Source of the DNA: Longimicrobium terrae
GTDB taxonomy: Bacteria > Gemmatimonadota > Gemmatimonadetes > Longimicrobiales > Longimicrobiaceae
Assembly: GCF_014202995.1 (NCBI RefSeq)
Contig: NZ_JACHIA010000004.1
Span: 186,001 to 250,000, forward strand
Length of the DNA: 64,000 bases
Direction of reading: 5' to 3'
Numbering within the stretch: position 1 is the first letter of the stretch; each line of letters starts with the position of its first letter. Both the position numbers and the translations under genes were made by a program. Shown one piece after another: positions 27,228-36,129 of the stretch. The notes beneath the pieces were generated by a model. That model was not told where the DNA came from. It saw only the letters and a program-made list of their open reading frames with translations, and ran no database searches.

Positions 27228-28022
27228 CTACGTCACCACGATGCGCACCGCGGTGATGTTGTCGGAGCCGCCCCGCTCTAGGGCGTGGTGCACCACGCCC
27301 TCGACCCCTGGCGCACTTTCGAGCGCGCGCAGCACCTCCGCGTCGGGAACGACGGCGTCGGCGGCGCCGTCGGAGCATACGAGGTACTGGTCGCCGCTGT
27401 ACATCCGTCGCGTGAGGTTCGCCAGGTCCACCGACACCGTGTCGCCCGCGCCCACACTGTTGGTGAGCACGGTTCTCGTCGCGCCGGGGCCCACCGAGGC
27501 GAGCGCCGTGTGGTCGCGGGTCTGGAGCGAGAGTACGCCGTCGCGCACGCGGTAGCAGCGGCTGTCGCCCACGTGCGCCAGCAGGGCCGCCTCGCGGGTG
27601 AACACGAGCCCCGTCCAGGTGGTGCCCATCCCGGCCAGGGTGGCGTCGCGCTCCCCCTCGGCCAGCAACTCCAGGTGCGCGGCGGAGAGGACGGCCTGCA
27701 GCGCGCCGGAAAGGCGCTCGTATCCCCAGGCCGCGGGCCATCCGGGCGCCGCCTCGCGCACCCGCTCCGCCACCCTGCGGCTGGCTTCGGCGCCGCCCAG
27801 GTGCCCACCCAGCCCGTCGGCCACCGCCACGACCAGCGCGTGCTCGAGAGTGGCCAGCTTCACCGCGCGCTCGTGCGCGCCGTCGCGCACCAGCGCATCG
27901 CCCACCACCGCCATGTCCTCGTTGCGCTGGCGCACGTGCCCCAGGTGAGACCAGGCCGAGATCGCCAGCGTCAGCTCGCACAGGGGTGAGGCCTCACGCA
28001 CGTCTCCCATCAGCTCCGTCAT
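27228..28022 (-). CDS. PP2C-type Ser/Thr protein phosphatase
   Basis: It has 264 residues and is a metal-dependent phosphatase that reverses Ser/Thr phosphorylation. All family motifs are visible: RQRNEDM near 31, VAVADGLGGHLGG, AHVGDSRCYRVRDG, LVCSDGAAD and RGGSDNITAVRI at the end. There is no membrane segment or extra domain. Start ATG 28022 overlaps the stop of the FHA gene (ATGA). Together with the upstream kinase and FHA genes it forms a kinase-reader-phosphatase switch, similar in logic to the PpkA/Fha/PppA module of type VI secretion, but no secretion genes are present here. Confidence 0.92.
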   Translation of the reverse strand: MTELMGDVREASPLCELTLAISAWSHLGHVRQRNEDMAVVGDALVRDGAHERAVKLATLEHALVVAVADGLGGHLGGAEASRRVAERVREAAPGWPAAWGYERLSGALQAVLSAAHLELLAEGERDATLAGMGTTWTGLVFTREAALLAHVGDSRCYRVRDGVLSLQTRDHTALASVGPGATRTVLTNSVGAGDTVSVDLANLTRRMYSGDQYLVCSDGAADAVVPDAEVLRALESAPGVEGVVHHALERGGSDNITAVRIVVT

Positions 28023-28732
28023 CGTTCCTCGCGTGCGGGGGTTACCTGGAAAATCGCGTCGCCGAGCCGCACGTAGCACGTGCCGGAGAGCGGATGCGCC
28101 TGGTCACGGGGGAGGTTCCGCTCCGGGGTGGGCCATGCGTTCTGCGGCCGCACGTCGACCCCGTATGAGGAGCCGACGTCGGTGACGGTCCAGCCGCCAC
28201 CCGGCGTCCAGTCCACGCGCGCGTGCCGGCCCGAGACGCCCTGGTCGTGGAGCGGTGCCAGTACGGGTGCGTGACGGCCCGCCGACCGGCCCAGCAGGTC
28301 ACCCGGCGCCACGTCGAACGGAGCCACGGGAAGGTTCACCGCGGCGAAGCGCAACACGGGCGGCGCGGCCGGAAGCGCGGGCCCGCGCCGGGTGGCGTCC
28401 GCCGGTGGGACGGGGATGGCGGGGCGCAGGCGCTCGCCCGGCCGCGTGGAGGGAGGCTGAACGGGGCGCGAGGGCACGAGACCGGCCGGCGGTGCCGGGA
28501 CGGGCGAGACGGGCGGCGGCATCCGGACGCCGGGCCCGGCGGGCGTCGGGACCGGGACCGGGCTGGCGGCCGGCGCGTTGCCCGTGAGCGGCGTGCGGTC
28601 GTTCGGGCAGAACGAGCCGGTGCTCACGGTGCCGCAGGTGGGGCAGCGGCGCAGCGGAGTGCCGCACTGGTCGCAGTGGCGGCCGTCGTTCGGTGTGTCG
28701 GCCTGGCACGATGGGCACGTCAGCAGCATCAT
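28019..28732 (-). CDS. Zinc-ribbon and FHA-domain phosphopeptide-binding protein
   Basis: It has 237 residues. Two N-terminal zinc ribbons (CPSC…CDQCG and CPTCG…CPND) are followed by a Pro-rich linker of about 90 residues. A C-terminal FHA domain (about 130-235) follows with GDLLGRS, SGRHARVDW and VTDVGSSYGVDV, which carry the phosphothreonine-binding Arg/Ser/His residues. It would bind phosphorylated partners of the adjacent kinase. Its stop overlaps the phosphatase start (ATGA). Zinc ribbons are shared with the AAA+ protein and the 32.3-kb gene of the same island, hinting at a common docking mode (inference). Confidence 0.88.
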   Translation of the reverse strand: MMLLTCPSCQADTPNDGRHCDQCGTPLRRCPTCGTVSTGSFCPNDRTPLTGNAPAASPVPVPTPAGPGVRMPPPVSPVPAPPAGLVPSRPVQPPSTRPGERLRPAIPVPPADATRRGPALPAAPPVLRFAAVNLPVAPFDVAPGDLLGRSAGRHAPVLAPLHDQGVSGRHARVDWTPGGGWTVTDVGSSYGVDVRPQNAWPTPERNLPRDQAHPLSGTCYVRLGDAIFQVTPAREER

Positions 28733-28796
28733 CGCGTGCGGGCTCCGCCGCGCTGGCCGTGTGACGTGACCCGGTGATGGCGGCCCGTGTCCGGGG

Positions 28797-31700
28797 TCAC
28801 TTCGCTACCTCCTCGCGCACCCGCTGGACGTCTACCGCCCCCACGTCGGGCGCCAGCGCGATGGTGCGGCGGGTGGCCAGCGCCCACGCCCGCTCGCGGT
28901 TCGTCAGCCGTTCCTCCAGCCCCTTCCGCTTGTCTTTGAACTCGCGCAATTGCTGGTTGCCCAGCCCCACGCCCTCCATCGCCGTCGCGGCGTCCTGGCT
29001 CAGCTTGAGCGCGATCGACACCCTCCAGAAAGCCACCCCCAGCAGCACCGGCCCGACGATCACGCCCAGCGTGAGCAGCATGGGGAAGATCACGATCGCC
29101 CCGAGCGCTCCGATCCCGAACGCCGCCTGGGGCGTGAGCCGGGGAAACCGGCGGATGACGGCGAGCCCCGTCACGATGCCTAGGGCGATGGAGATCATGA
29201 TGCCCAGCCCTCCCTGGCTGACCGCGCCGAGCACCAGGAGCACCAGCCCCGTCACCACGGCGGCCACCATCCGCCACTCGCGCCTGGCAGCCTTCCGCTT
29301 GTCGGCCACCGGGCCGACCTTGCCTTCCGCCTTTCGCACGGAGGTCAGCGCCTTCGATTCGGCGGAGTCGATCTCCTCGCGCCGCAGCCGTCGCTCCTCG
29401 GTAACGGAGCCGTGGATGGCGGCGGCGTGCGTGGCGTAGGCACGCTCCTCGTCCGCGAAGCGCTCCGCGAAGGAGAGCGCCGTCGCGGATGCGAAGGGGG
29501 GCACGATGGCGCGGAATGCCGCCGCGGCGGGGCCGAGGAAGGCGGGCGCGTTGCCCATCTCCGCGTAGCCCTGGCGGTACTGCCGTTCGACCACGCTGTC
29601 CAGGCAGCGCATCAGCTCCCCGGCGGTTCCGTGCGTGGACGCCAGGGCGGGCGTGGTGGCGGCGGCATGCATCCAGGCGGAGAGGCGATACAGGCGCAGG
29701 GGAGTGGCGCGGCTGGGCGCGTCCAGCGTGGCGCCGACCTGCGCGGCCAGCGCGTCGAGCACCGTATTACGGTCTTCCGGCGCCAGGCGGCCCCGGCCCT
29801 CGGCCTCGTCGAGGGCGCGCAGGAGCACGGGGATCACCTCGGTCACCAGCAGGTGCCACGGCTCGTCCTCCGTGAGCGTGGCGAGCTGGGCCCAGTCCGG
29901 CGCCGCGTCGTTGGCGACCCCGGCGAAGAGAGCGCCGACCGCATCGGCCTCCGACGGCACGGGGAGAGTGGTGCCGGGCGTCGCGGCGGCTCGCCCCGAC
30001 GCGGCGCGCAGCGCCAGCAGGTCGTCGAGCTCTCCGGCCACGTAGCGCACCACGGAGACGACGTGGTCCGCCTGCGGCGCCGTCCCCAGCCACTCGAACG
30101 CGACCTGGACCAGCGGCGTGTTGTGATAGGTCTCCAGGTACCGGGCCACCTCGTCGCGTGCCTGGGCCGGGCCCTCCCACAGCGCCACCGCCATTTCGGG
30201 GTGGTCGGAGACGGCGTCCGCGGGTAGGCGAACCTCGCCGGGGCCCACGGGCACGCCGAAGCCCAGCGCGTACGGCAGCGCGGAGGCGTCACGAGTGGCG
30301 GTCGCGCGCCACCGGGCCAGGATCGGGCCCAGCTCGGGCGCCATTTCCTCCACCCACACCGACAGCAGCGACGACGGAGCTGCCAGCGCCTGCAGCGCCG
30401 AGGTGAGCACCGCGTCGGGAAGCGAGAGGAGCTCGACCGGCGCCTCCAGCCGCGCTCCGCCGAAGGTGAGCGTGCGGTCGCCGTCCAGCGCGCGCAGCCA
30501 CAGGATCAGCCGGTGCAGCGCGGTGGATCGCGTGGCCTCGGTGGAGGGCTCGGCGGCGAACGCCTCGATCCGCGCCGGCATCCCGTCTCGCACCCGTGGG
30601 TCGGGCCGCGACGCCAGGTACAGCCAGGCCCGGTGCGTGGGGTCGCGGAGGGCGTCGCGATAGGTGCCGGCCTCCCGCGCCAGGTGGTCGGCCAGCCCGG
30701 CGTAGGTGTCCACCGTGCTCTCCCCGGCGCGGTAGGGGCGGCCCGGGTCCAGGGTGTACAGCGCCGCGGTGAGGCCGGCCGCCTGGTCGCGCGGGTAGCT
30801 CTCCTCGATGAGGTTGGTGAGCGCCGCGCACAGGCCGGGGTTTGCCGCGTCCCACCCCGCGCGCTCCACGTACTTGCCGTACAGGAACTTGCGGCCCACG
30901 AAGGGATTCTGCTCAAGGAGCGTGGCCAGCTGCAGCGGGTCCGCCACGCGCACGTCCTCGCCGCGCTCGGTGCGGAAGACGAGCGGGGGATACACCACGC
31001 TCGACGGCGTTTCGGGCACGTCGATGGGTTCGCCCCGCATCCAGCGCCGCACGCCCGCGTAGTCCAGCCGGCGCGAAGGGTCCACGGCGAGCAGGGCGCG
31101 CAGGAGCCGGCGCCAGCGCTCGGGCAGGTCGTCGGGGATGGGAACGCGGCCGTGCTGCTTGATGGCGAGCAGCTCGGCCGCCGTGTGCGGGCCGGGGCCG
31201 AAGGGAGAGCTGCCGGACCAGCACACCAGCAGCGTGATCCCCAGCGCGTAGTAGTCCACCGAGCGGGCGAGCGCGTTCTTCGCGGCGCCGTCCACGTACA
31301 GCTCGGTGCTCTGCTCGGGCGCCATGTACTCCGGCGTTCCGAACCCCGCGCGCGAGATGACTAGAGAGCGGCCGCCCAGTACGGTAGCCACGCCGAAGTC
31401 GGCCAGCACTACCGTATGGCCGGCCGCGTCCAGGCACAGCAGGTTGTCGGGCTTGAGATCCCGGTGGATGATCTCGCGCTGGTGCAGGGCCTCCAGCCCT
31501 TCGGCCGTCTGCTCCAGCACTTGGCTCAGCTGGTCCACGTCGCGGATCGGGAGACGGCGTGAGAGCGATCCGCCCTGCGCGTATTCCACCACCTCGTAGG
31601 CCCGCCCCGAGGGCTCCAGCACTCCGTAGTCCAGCAGGCGGAGCACACCTTTTCCGCGCATCTCGGCCCAGAGCGCCAGCACCGACGGGTTGGCCTCGGC

Positions 31701-32003
31701 GCCGTGGTGGTAGACCTTGAGCACGATCGTTGCCGCGGGGAGGAGGTCGGCCACGGGCTCGGAGTCGTCGACGTGGGCCCGGTACAGCTCGGCCTCGCCC
31801 GAGGCGGCGATGAAGTCGTCCACCACCACGGCGCCCCTGCCCAGCGGCACGAGGTCGCCGGGCACGTACGTGGAGCGGCGGCGCACGGCTCCGCCGCCGC
31901 GAACCGTCGCCGGCGCAGAAGGCGCGGGCCCGGGGGTTCCGCGCGTGGTGCGCGCTTCCGTGCCCCGGGTGGTGGGAGCAGCGGGGGGCGAGTCTCCTGG
32001 CAT
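28797..32003 (-). CDS. Ser/Thr protein kinase with large C-terminal helical and membrane region
   Basis: It has 1068 residues. The kinase domain (about 50-330) has Lys96 in TIVLKVYH, catalytic HRDLKPDN (Asp182), DFG (Asp202), and GTPEYMAPEQ in the activation segment, so it should be active. An N-terminal Thr/Pro-rich tail (TTRGTEARTTRGTPG) may be an autophosphorylation or FHA-docking segment. The C-terminal 700 residues are helical, with two or three membrane helices near 940-1010 (VAAVVTGLVLLVLGAVSQGG, GALGAIVIFPMLLTLGVIV) and a final coiled coil. It is the first gene of the leftward array. The 326 bases upstream hold no consensus promoter that I can defend on this strand. Confidence 0.9.
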   Translation of the reverse strand: MPGDSPPAAPTTRGTEARTTRGTPGPAPSAPATVRGGGAVRRRSTYVPGDLVPLGRGAVVVDDFIAASGEAELYRAHVDDSEPVADLLPAATIVLKVYHHGAEANPSVLALWAEMRGKGVLRLLDYGVLEPSGRAYEVVEYAQGGSLSRRLPIRDVDQLSQVLEQTAEGLEALHQREIIHRDLKPDNLLCLDAAGHTVVLADFGVATVLGGRSLVISRAGFGTPEYMAPEQSTELYVDGAAKNALARSVDYYALGITLLVCWSGSSPFGPGPHTAAELLAIKQHGRVPIPDDLPERWRRLLRALLAVDPSRRLDYAGVRRWMRGEPIDVPETPSSVVYPPLVFRTERGEDVRVADPLQLATLLEQNPFVGRKFLYGKYVERAGWDAANPGLCAALTNLIEESYPRDQAAGLTAALYTLDPGRPYRAGESTVDTYAGLADHLAREAGTYRDALRDPTHRAWLYLASRPDPRVRDGMPARIEAFAAEPSTEATRSTALHRLILWLRALDGDRTLTFGGARLEAPVELLSLPDAVLTSALQALAAPSSLLSVWVEEMAPELGPILARWRATATRDASALPYALGFGVPVGPGEVRLPADAVSDHPEMAVALWEGPAQARDEVARYLETYHNTPLVQVAFEWLGTAPQADHVVSVVRYVAGELDDLLALRAASGRAAATPGTTLPVPSEADAVGALFAGVANDAAPDWAQLATLTEDEPWHLLVTEVIPVLLRALDEAEGRGRLAPEDRNTVLDALAAQVGATLDAPSRATPLRLYRLSAWMHAAATTPALASTHGTAGELMRCLDSVVERQYRQGYAEMGNAPAFLGPAAAAFRAIVPPFASATALSFAERFADEERAYATHAAAIHGSVTEERRLRREEIDSAESKALTSVRKAEGKVGPVADKRKAARREWRMVAAVVTGLVLLVLGAVSQGGLGIMISIALGIVTGLAVIRRFPRLTPQAAFGIGALGAIVIFPMLLTLGVIVGPVLLGVAFWRVSIALKLSQDAATAMEGVGLGNQQLREFKDKRKGLEERLTNRERAWALATRRTIALAPDVGAVDVQRVREEVAK

Positions 32004-32244
32004 GGTGGCCGCTCTGGGATGGGTTGGGAGGGACGGCGTTCGCGCGAGCTCATGCTCACCGTGAGGTTGCTCTGTTGGTCGGACAGGAGGGCACGTTTTC
32101 TCAACCCATCATCAATTGTCGTAATCGAAGCTGTATCAGATCAGGTAACTGCGAGCGTCTCTAAAGGACATTGTCTCGGCACATCGTTACGCGAGGCCGG
32201 GCGAGCTCCGCCCAACGTTGCTCATCGGCTGGCGGAGGATCGGC

Positions 32245-32273
32245 TTGACCGGCTGCCAGCCTCCACGTAAAGT
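32245..32273 (+). promoter_or_regulatory. Promoter for the divergent zinc-ribbon gene
   Basis: TTGACC (32245-32250), a 17-base spacer and TAAAGT (32268-32273) give a good sigma-70-like promoter about 57 bases before ATG 32330. It lies in the 326-bp region between the kinase gene and this gene, which is otherwise without genes and noticeably richer in A and T. Confidence 0.5.
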
Positions 32274-32329
32274 GGCGTAATCAACCTCCCGATTCGAGCT
32301 GTTCCGACTCGTTCAACTGTCGCGTGACC

Positions 32330-33286
32330 ATGTCCGAACGCGCCGACGACCGCTTCTCGGCCTACGAGCAGGCCCCGAAAGCCGCTGCATGGCAGGATTT
32401 CGAGATCGAATCGGCCGATGAGGCCGGGACGGAAGGGAGTGCGGACGTTTCGCGCTGGTGCCCTGGCTGCGGGGCGGCGGTGGCCGAGGGTAGCGATCTC
32501 TGCGAGGGTTGCGGGCGGTGGCTGCTGGAAGGGTCCTGTCCGTTCTGCCTGGCGCCGGTGCCCGCCGGCGCGCGCTTCTGCACGGAATGCGGCAACCCGC
32601 CCGCGGGTGCCGAGTGCCCGCGGTGTTCGGCGATCACACACTTCCACTTCTGCCCGCACTGCCAGTCGCCGGTGACCGCCGACGCCCAATTGATGCTCGA
32701 GGCGCTGGATGAAGACGCGGCGGTGCTGGAGGTCCTGTCGGCGTTCGCCGCGGTAGATGCGCTGGACGCCGAGATCTCTGCCCTGGACCCCGCCGTGGAG
32801 GTGGCCGAGCCCTGCCGGCCGGTCTCCTCGGGCGCTCCGAGCGAGGCCGCCCGGCTGCTCGACAAGCTGTCGGGGCTCTCCGCCGCGAAGCGGGTTGCCC
32901 CAACGACAACGGACGCGCGACCACGCGTCACATCCAACTTCTCGCTGGACGCCGCGCAAATGTCGGGGAGCGACCCGGATGCAGCTCCGGCCGGAGCCAG
33001 CTCGCGGCTCGAGGAGGCGCGAGAGGCGCGTCACACCGCCGAAGAGGCGGCGCGGGAGGCACTGCGGAAAGCCCAGGAGCGCATCTTTGCGTCGCACCAG
33101 CAGGCGCGGTGCTTCTTCGAAGCAATCCGGCTGAAGTTCAAGACGGTTCAGCGAACCGTGTATGGCTGGCGGTGCAACTGGGCCGACGTGCTGCATCCTG
33201 CCCCGCAATACTGCGGGAATCCGGGCCTCGGTGGAACGTGGGTTTATAAGGATGAAGTGATCGACGAGGAACTCGTGATCGATTGA
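32330..33286 (+). CDS. Multi-zinc-ribbon protein divergent from the kinase array
   Basis: It has 318 residues. Residues about 45-115 contain five CxxC pairs (CPGC, CEGC, CPFC, CTECG, CPRC/CPHC), making two or three double-zinc-ribbon units like those on the AAA+ and FHA proteins. The middle is Ala/Asp-rich, followed by a coiled coil (about 225-255; RLEEAREARHTAEEAAREALRK). A C-terminal segment (YGWRCNWADVLHPAPQYC) holds more cysteines. ATG 32330 is chosen; a GTG 6 bases earlier is possible. No enzymatic motif is seen. It is transcribed away from the kinase gene from a shared intergenic region and is probably a substrate or adaptor of the system (inference). Confidence 0.75.
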   Translation: MSERADDRFSAYEQAPKAAAWQDFEIESADEAGTEGSADVSRWCPGCGAAVAEGSDLCEGCGRWLLEGSCPFCLAPVPAGARFCTECGNPPAGAECPRCSAITHFHFCPHCQSPVTADAQLMLEALDEDAAVLEVLSAFAAVDALDAEISALDPAVEVAEPCRPVSSGAPSEAARLLDKLSGLSAAKRVAPTTTDARPRVTSNFSLDAAQMSGSDPDAAPAGASSRLEEAREARHTAEEAAREALRKAQERIFASHQQARCFFEAIRLKFKTVQRTVYGWRCNWADVLHPAPQYCGNPGLGGTWVYKDEVIDEELVID

Positions 33287-33603
33287 AGATCCTGATGTCT
33301 TCAGTACGCGACTGCGAAGAATGCACCATGAACGCAGCTACGAGGGCCACGGCGGCGCATCGAGCACGTCAGCGCTCGTACAGAGCCGGGATGGCTTCTT
33401 CATTGTCGCTCTTGGGCAGGTAATATTATCCATCCCACTTTCGATGCGCATTCGCGATCTGTTGTCGAACTCGTTTCAGCTGCTGGCGGAGTGGTACGGC
33501 GCCCGAGTTCAGGGACGGAGGTCCGTGTCGCAGTAGGCGAGTTCTTCTCGCTTGTGCGCTCTCTCACGACGGCCCGGACGCGCGCCCCGCAATCCGCTCC
33601 GAG
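33287..33603. other. 317-bp gap between the conflict island and pilX
   Basis: No secure gene. A plus-strand frame at 33321-33536 has a partly protein-like end (MRIRDLLSNSFQLLAEWYGARV) and could be a small or decayed gene. No terminator hairpin is evident. This is the right junction of the CHAT/kinase island. Confidence 0.3.
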
Positions 33604-36129
33604 CTATTCAGGCAACGAGGCCGGAGAGGGGGGAAGTAGCGCGGCCTGCATGGCTCGGACGGCGGGACGCGGGACTCTCCGCGCGGTCTGCCGAGTGATT
33701 CGCATCACCCCGTACCCACCCGTCGCGCGCGCCTGGCGGACTTCGTCGCGCCGCGCTGCCCCCGGCACCCCTCCGGACGGCAGGTTCGCGGGCAGGAACG
33801 ATCCCGGGACGACGAAGCCCGGGTGCCCGAGCCGCGGGTCGTAGAGCAGCGTGCGTGCGGCGGGCGGCGCCCACGCGGAGCCGTCCGCCGCGGCGCCGTA
33901 CCCCGCGCCCCACCAGCGGCACTCCGCCGCGCTCAACCCTGCATCCTCGCTCTGCTCCACCGCCCCCGCCACGCGGACCTCCACCTCGGACCAGTCGCCC
34001 AGGACGGCCGGCGCCTGGTCGAGGCCGCCGCCCTGGTAGTCGCCGCCGGGACGGTGGCAGACGCGCGTGCGGAGGACGGCGTACAGCGTAGCGTTCCGGG
34101 TGGAGCGGAGCGGAAGCGCACTTGGCGTAGTGCTTCCGGCCGGGGGGACCAGATCCCACACGGACGCCCAGCCGAGATCGCCGGCCCCGAGCCCGAGCTG
34201 CACGTCCGCTTCCGCCGGCACCAGCGTGATCCGCGGCGCGTCGATCATGAGCGGCGGCGGCCCGCGCCAGGCGTCGTGCGGCTCCGTATTCAGGCTCCCG
34301 ACCACGAACACCGGGATCTCGGAGACGAGGGTGAGCGGCGCGGCCAGCCGCCCGGCGTTCCGGATGACGAGCGCCTCCTGCGCGCCGGCCGCGCGGCGCC
34401 CGGCGGGGTCAGCCGCGGCGGCCCGGACGTGCACCAGCCCGCCTTCGACGGGGCCCAGCGCCCCCAGGTCCAGCACCCACCCGAACGTATTGGACGGGCA
34501 GCGGTGCGTCGGGTAGACATGGCCCCCCACGGTCGCCGTGCACCGGGCCTCGCGCCGCGGGTCGAACAGGAGCCCCTTCCACAGCCGGCCGGGGGTGGAC
34601 GGGTCGGGGAGCGCGACACCGGCGGGGACCGGGGCCGTCCACGGCCAGGGGTGGTAGCGGACGGCGGGGCCGAGCGCGGCGAGGCACCCGCCCCCGAAGC
34701 CGTACGCCTGCCCGCAGGTGATCGCGCCACCGGGGGCGGCGCCCGTGGCGGTGCGCTGCAGGGAGGCGCCCGGCGCGAACCAGCCCTGGCCTCCGCAGGC
34801 GCCGGGTCCGTCCGCGCACTCCCCCGTCCCCGCGAAGCTCGCCTCCTGCTGGCGCCCGTCCTCGTACGTCCCGCCCGCGGCCGGAGGGACGCGGAGCCGC
34901 CCGCCGGAGGAGGCGAGCAGCACCGTCCCCCCGGTCTCCGCCGCGAGCCGGGACCAGCTCTCGATCGGGATGCTCCCGTCCCCAGTCAGGAACCGGTTGC
35001 GGGGATCGTCGTTCCGGACGCCGTCGCGCGTGTCCAGGGTGCCGATCAGGGTGGTGGGACCGGCGCAGGCGGGGAAGTACGCGAGTCCGTCGATCCGCAC
35101 CGCCCCTGAGACCGTCGCACCGCCTGGCCCGGCGCACAGCTCTGGCGCCCCGCGGCTGTACAGCGCGTACGGGTAGGCGGGGATTCGCGAGACCGCGACG
35201 GCGCGGGTCAGCGTGCGGCGGGATCCGGCCGCTCCGCGTACCCGCACGCGCATCTCGACCTCCAGCGTGCGGCTGGCCGTCTGGCCCTGGGGCCGCGGCG
35301 CACTCGCGTAAGCGTCGCGCGGCTGGTCCGTCCACAGGTCCAGGAGCTCCGCGTCGTCCGGCACCTGATCCTCCTCGCGAACCGAGACGATGCGATAGCC
35401 GGTCTCGGCGGCGTCGATCGTGACGCCATCCGGCGCGGCGAGGGAAGCCACGTCGGCATTCAGGGCGGCGACATCGGCCTCGTCCAGCGCGCCCAGCCGG
35501 AGCGCCGCGCGGGCGCGGAGGCGGGCGGTCATCGCCTCGATCACTCCCCGTCCGCCCGCGTCGAGCCCGGCCGCCGCGGATTCCGCGCCCCGGAGCCGTT
35601 CCGCGGCCTCCAGGCGCAGCATGGCGCCGCCCACCACGATCGACAGCAGGATCGCGACGAGCAGCGCGCCGATCAGCGCACTGCCCTCCGTGCCCGAGGT
35701 CGTTGCTCCGTACAGGGAGCACACCGCGCAGAGCTGGCCATCGCCGTACAGGCGGGTGCCGTACCGGGGGCTCGCCCCGCACCGGGCACAGCGCTCCGCC
35801 TTCCCGCGGGCACTCCGGGGCCGGAGTCCGAGCGTGAGCGTCCGGGCGCCGCGGTCCAGCCGGATCGGCCCGATCTCGACCGCTTTCGGGAGCGCGGCCG
35901 CGGTGCGCTCCAGGTCTTCGCCCACGGGCGGGACGTACCGCCGCGTGAGGCGGAGTGCCTCCGGCGTGTCCACGCCCTCGGGGTCGACGGCCCATTCCAG
36001 CGTCAGCGCGGCTCTCTCGCTCCCGGCCACCTTCCAGTGGCCCGGATCGGCGGCTGCCTGCCCGCGGAGAAGGGCAAGGGCGTCGGAGAGCGTGTATGTG
36101 GACTGCTCGGTACCCGTGGGATCGTTCAT
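33604..36129 (-). CDS. PilX-like pilus assembly/minor pilin protein with N-terminal zinc-binding extension
   Basis: It has 841 residues. Unusually, about 160 residues precede the membrane helix. They include a CARCG…CAVC zinc-ribbon-like motif (about 125-145). The helix (SALIGALLVAILLSIVVGGAML) has the PilX-type pattern without the classic FTLIE. The remaining 650 residues are exported and contain many cysteines and beta-rich segments, much longer than ordinary PilX. Start ATG 36129 overlaps the pilW stop (ATGA). It is the last gene of the leftward minor-pilin operon. Its 3' 190 bases are duplicated in decayed form at 16.0 kb. Family placement rests on context and the helix pattern. Confidence 0.7.
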   Translation of the reverse strand: MNDPTGTEQSTYTLSDALALLRGQAAADPGHWKVAGSERAALTLEWAVDPEGVDTPEALRLTRRYVPPVGEDLERTAAALPKAVEIGPIRLDRGARTLTLGLRPRSARGKAERCARCGASPRYGTRLYGDGQLCAVCSLYGATTSGTEGSALIGALLVAILLSIVVGGAMLRLEAAERLRGAESAAAGLDAGGRGVIEAMTARLRARAALRLGALDEADVAALNADVASLAAPDGVTIDAAETGYRIVSVREEDQVPDDAELLDLWTDQPRDAYASAPRPQGQTASRTLEVEMRVRVRGAAGSRRTLTRAVAVSRIPAYPYALYSRGAPELCAGPGGATVSGAVRIDGLAYFPACAGPTTLIGTLDTRDGVRNDDPRNRFLTGDGSIPIESWSRLAAETGGTVLLASSGGRLRVPPAAGGTYEDGRQQEASFAGTGECADGPGACGGQGWFAPGASLQRTATGAAPGGAITCGQAYGFGGGCLAALGPAVRYHPWPWTAPVPAGVALPDPSTPGRLWKGLLFDPRREARCTATVGGHVYPTHRCPSNTFGWVLDLGALGPVEGGLVHVRAAAADPAGRRAAGAQEALVIRNAGRLAAPLTLVSEIPVFVVGSLNTEPHDAWRGPPPLMIDAPRITLVPAEADVQLGLGAGDLGWASVWDLVPPAGSTTPSALPLRSTRNATLYAVLRTRVCHRPGGDYQGGGLDQAPAVLGDWSEVEVRVAGAVEQSEDAGLSAAECRWWGAGYGAAADGSAWAPPAARTLLYDPRLGHPGFVVPGSFLPANLPSGGVPGAARRDEVRQARATGGYGVMRITRQTARRVPRPAVRAMQAALLPPSPASLPE

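Noticed and set aside
28797-32003. Kinase/FHA/PP2C genes as part of a type VI secretion locus
   Set aside because: No tube, sheath, baseplate or membrane-complex genes are in the window; neighbours are AAA+ and CHAT genes.
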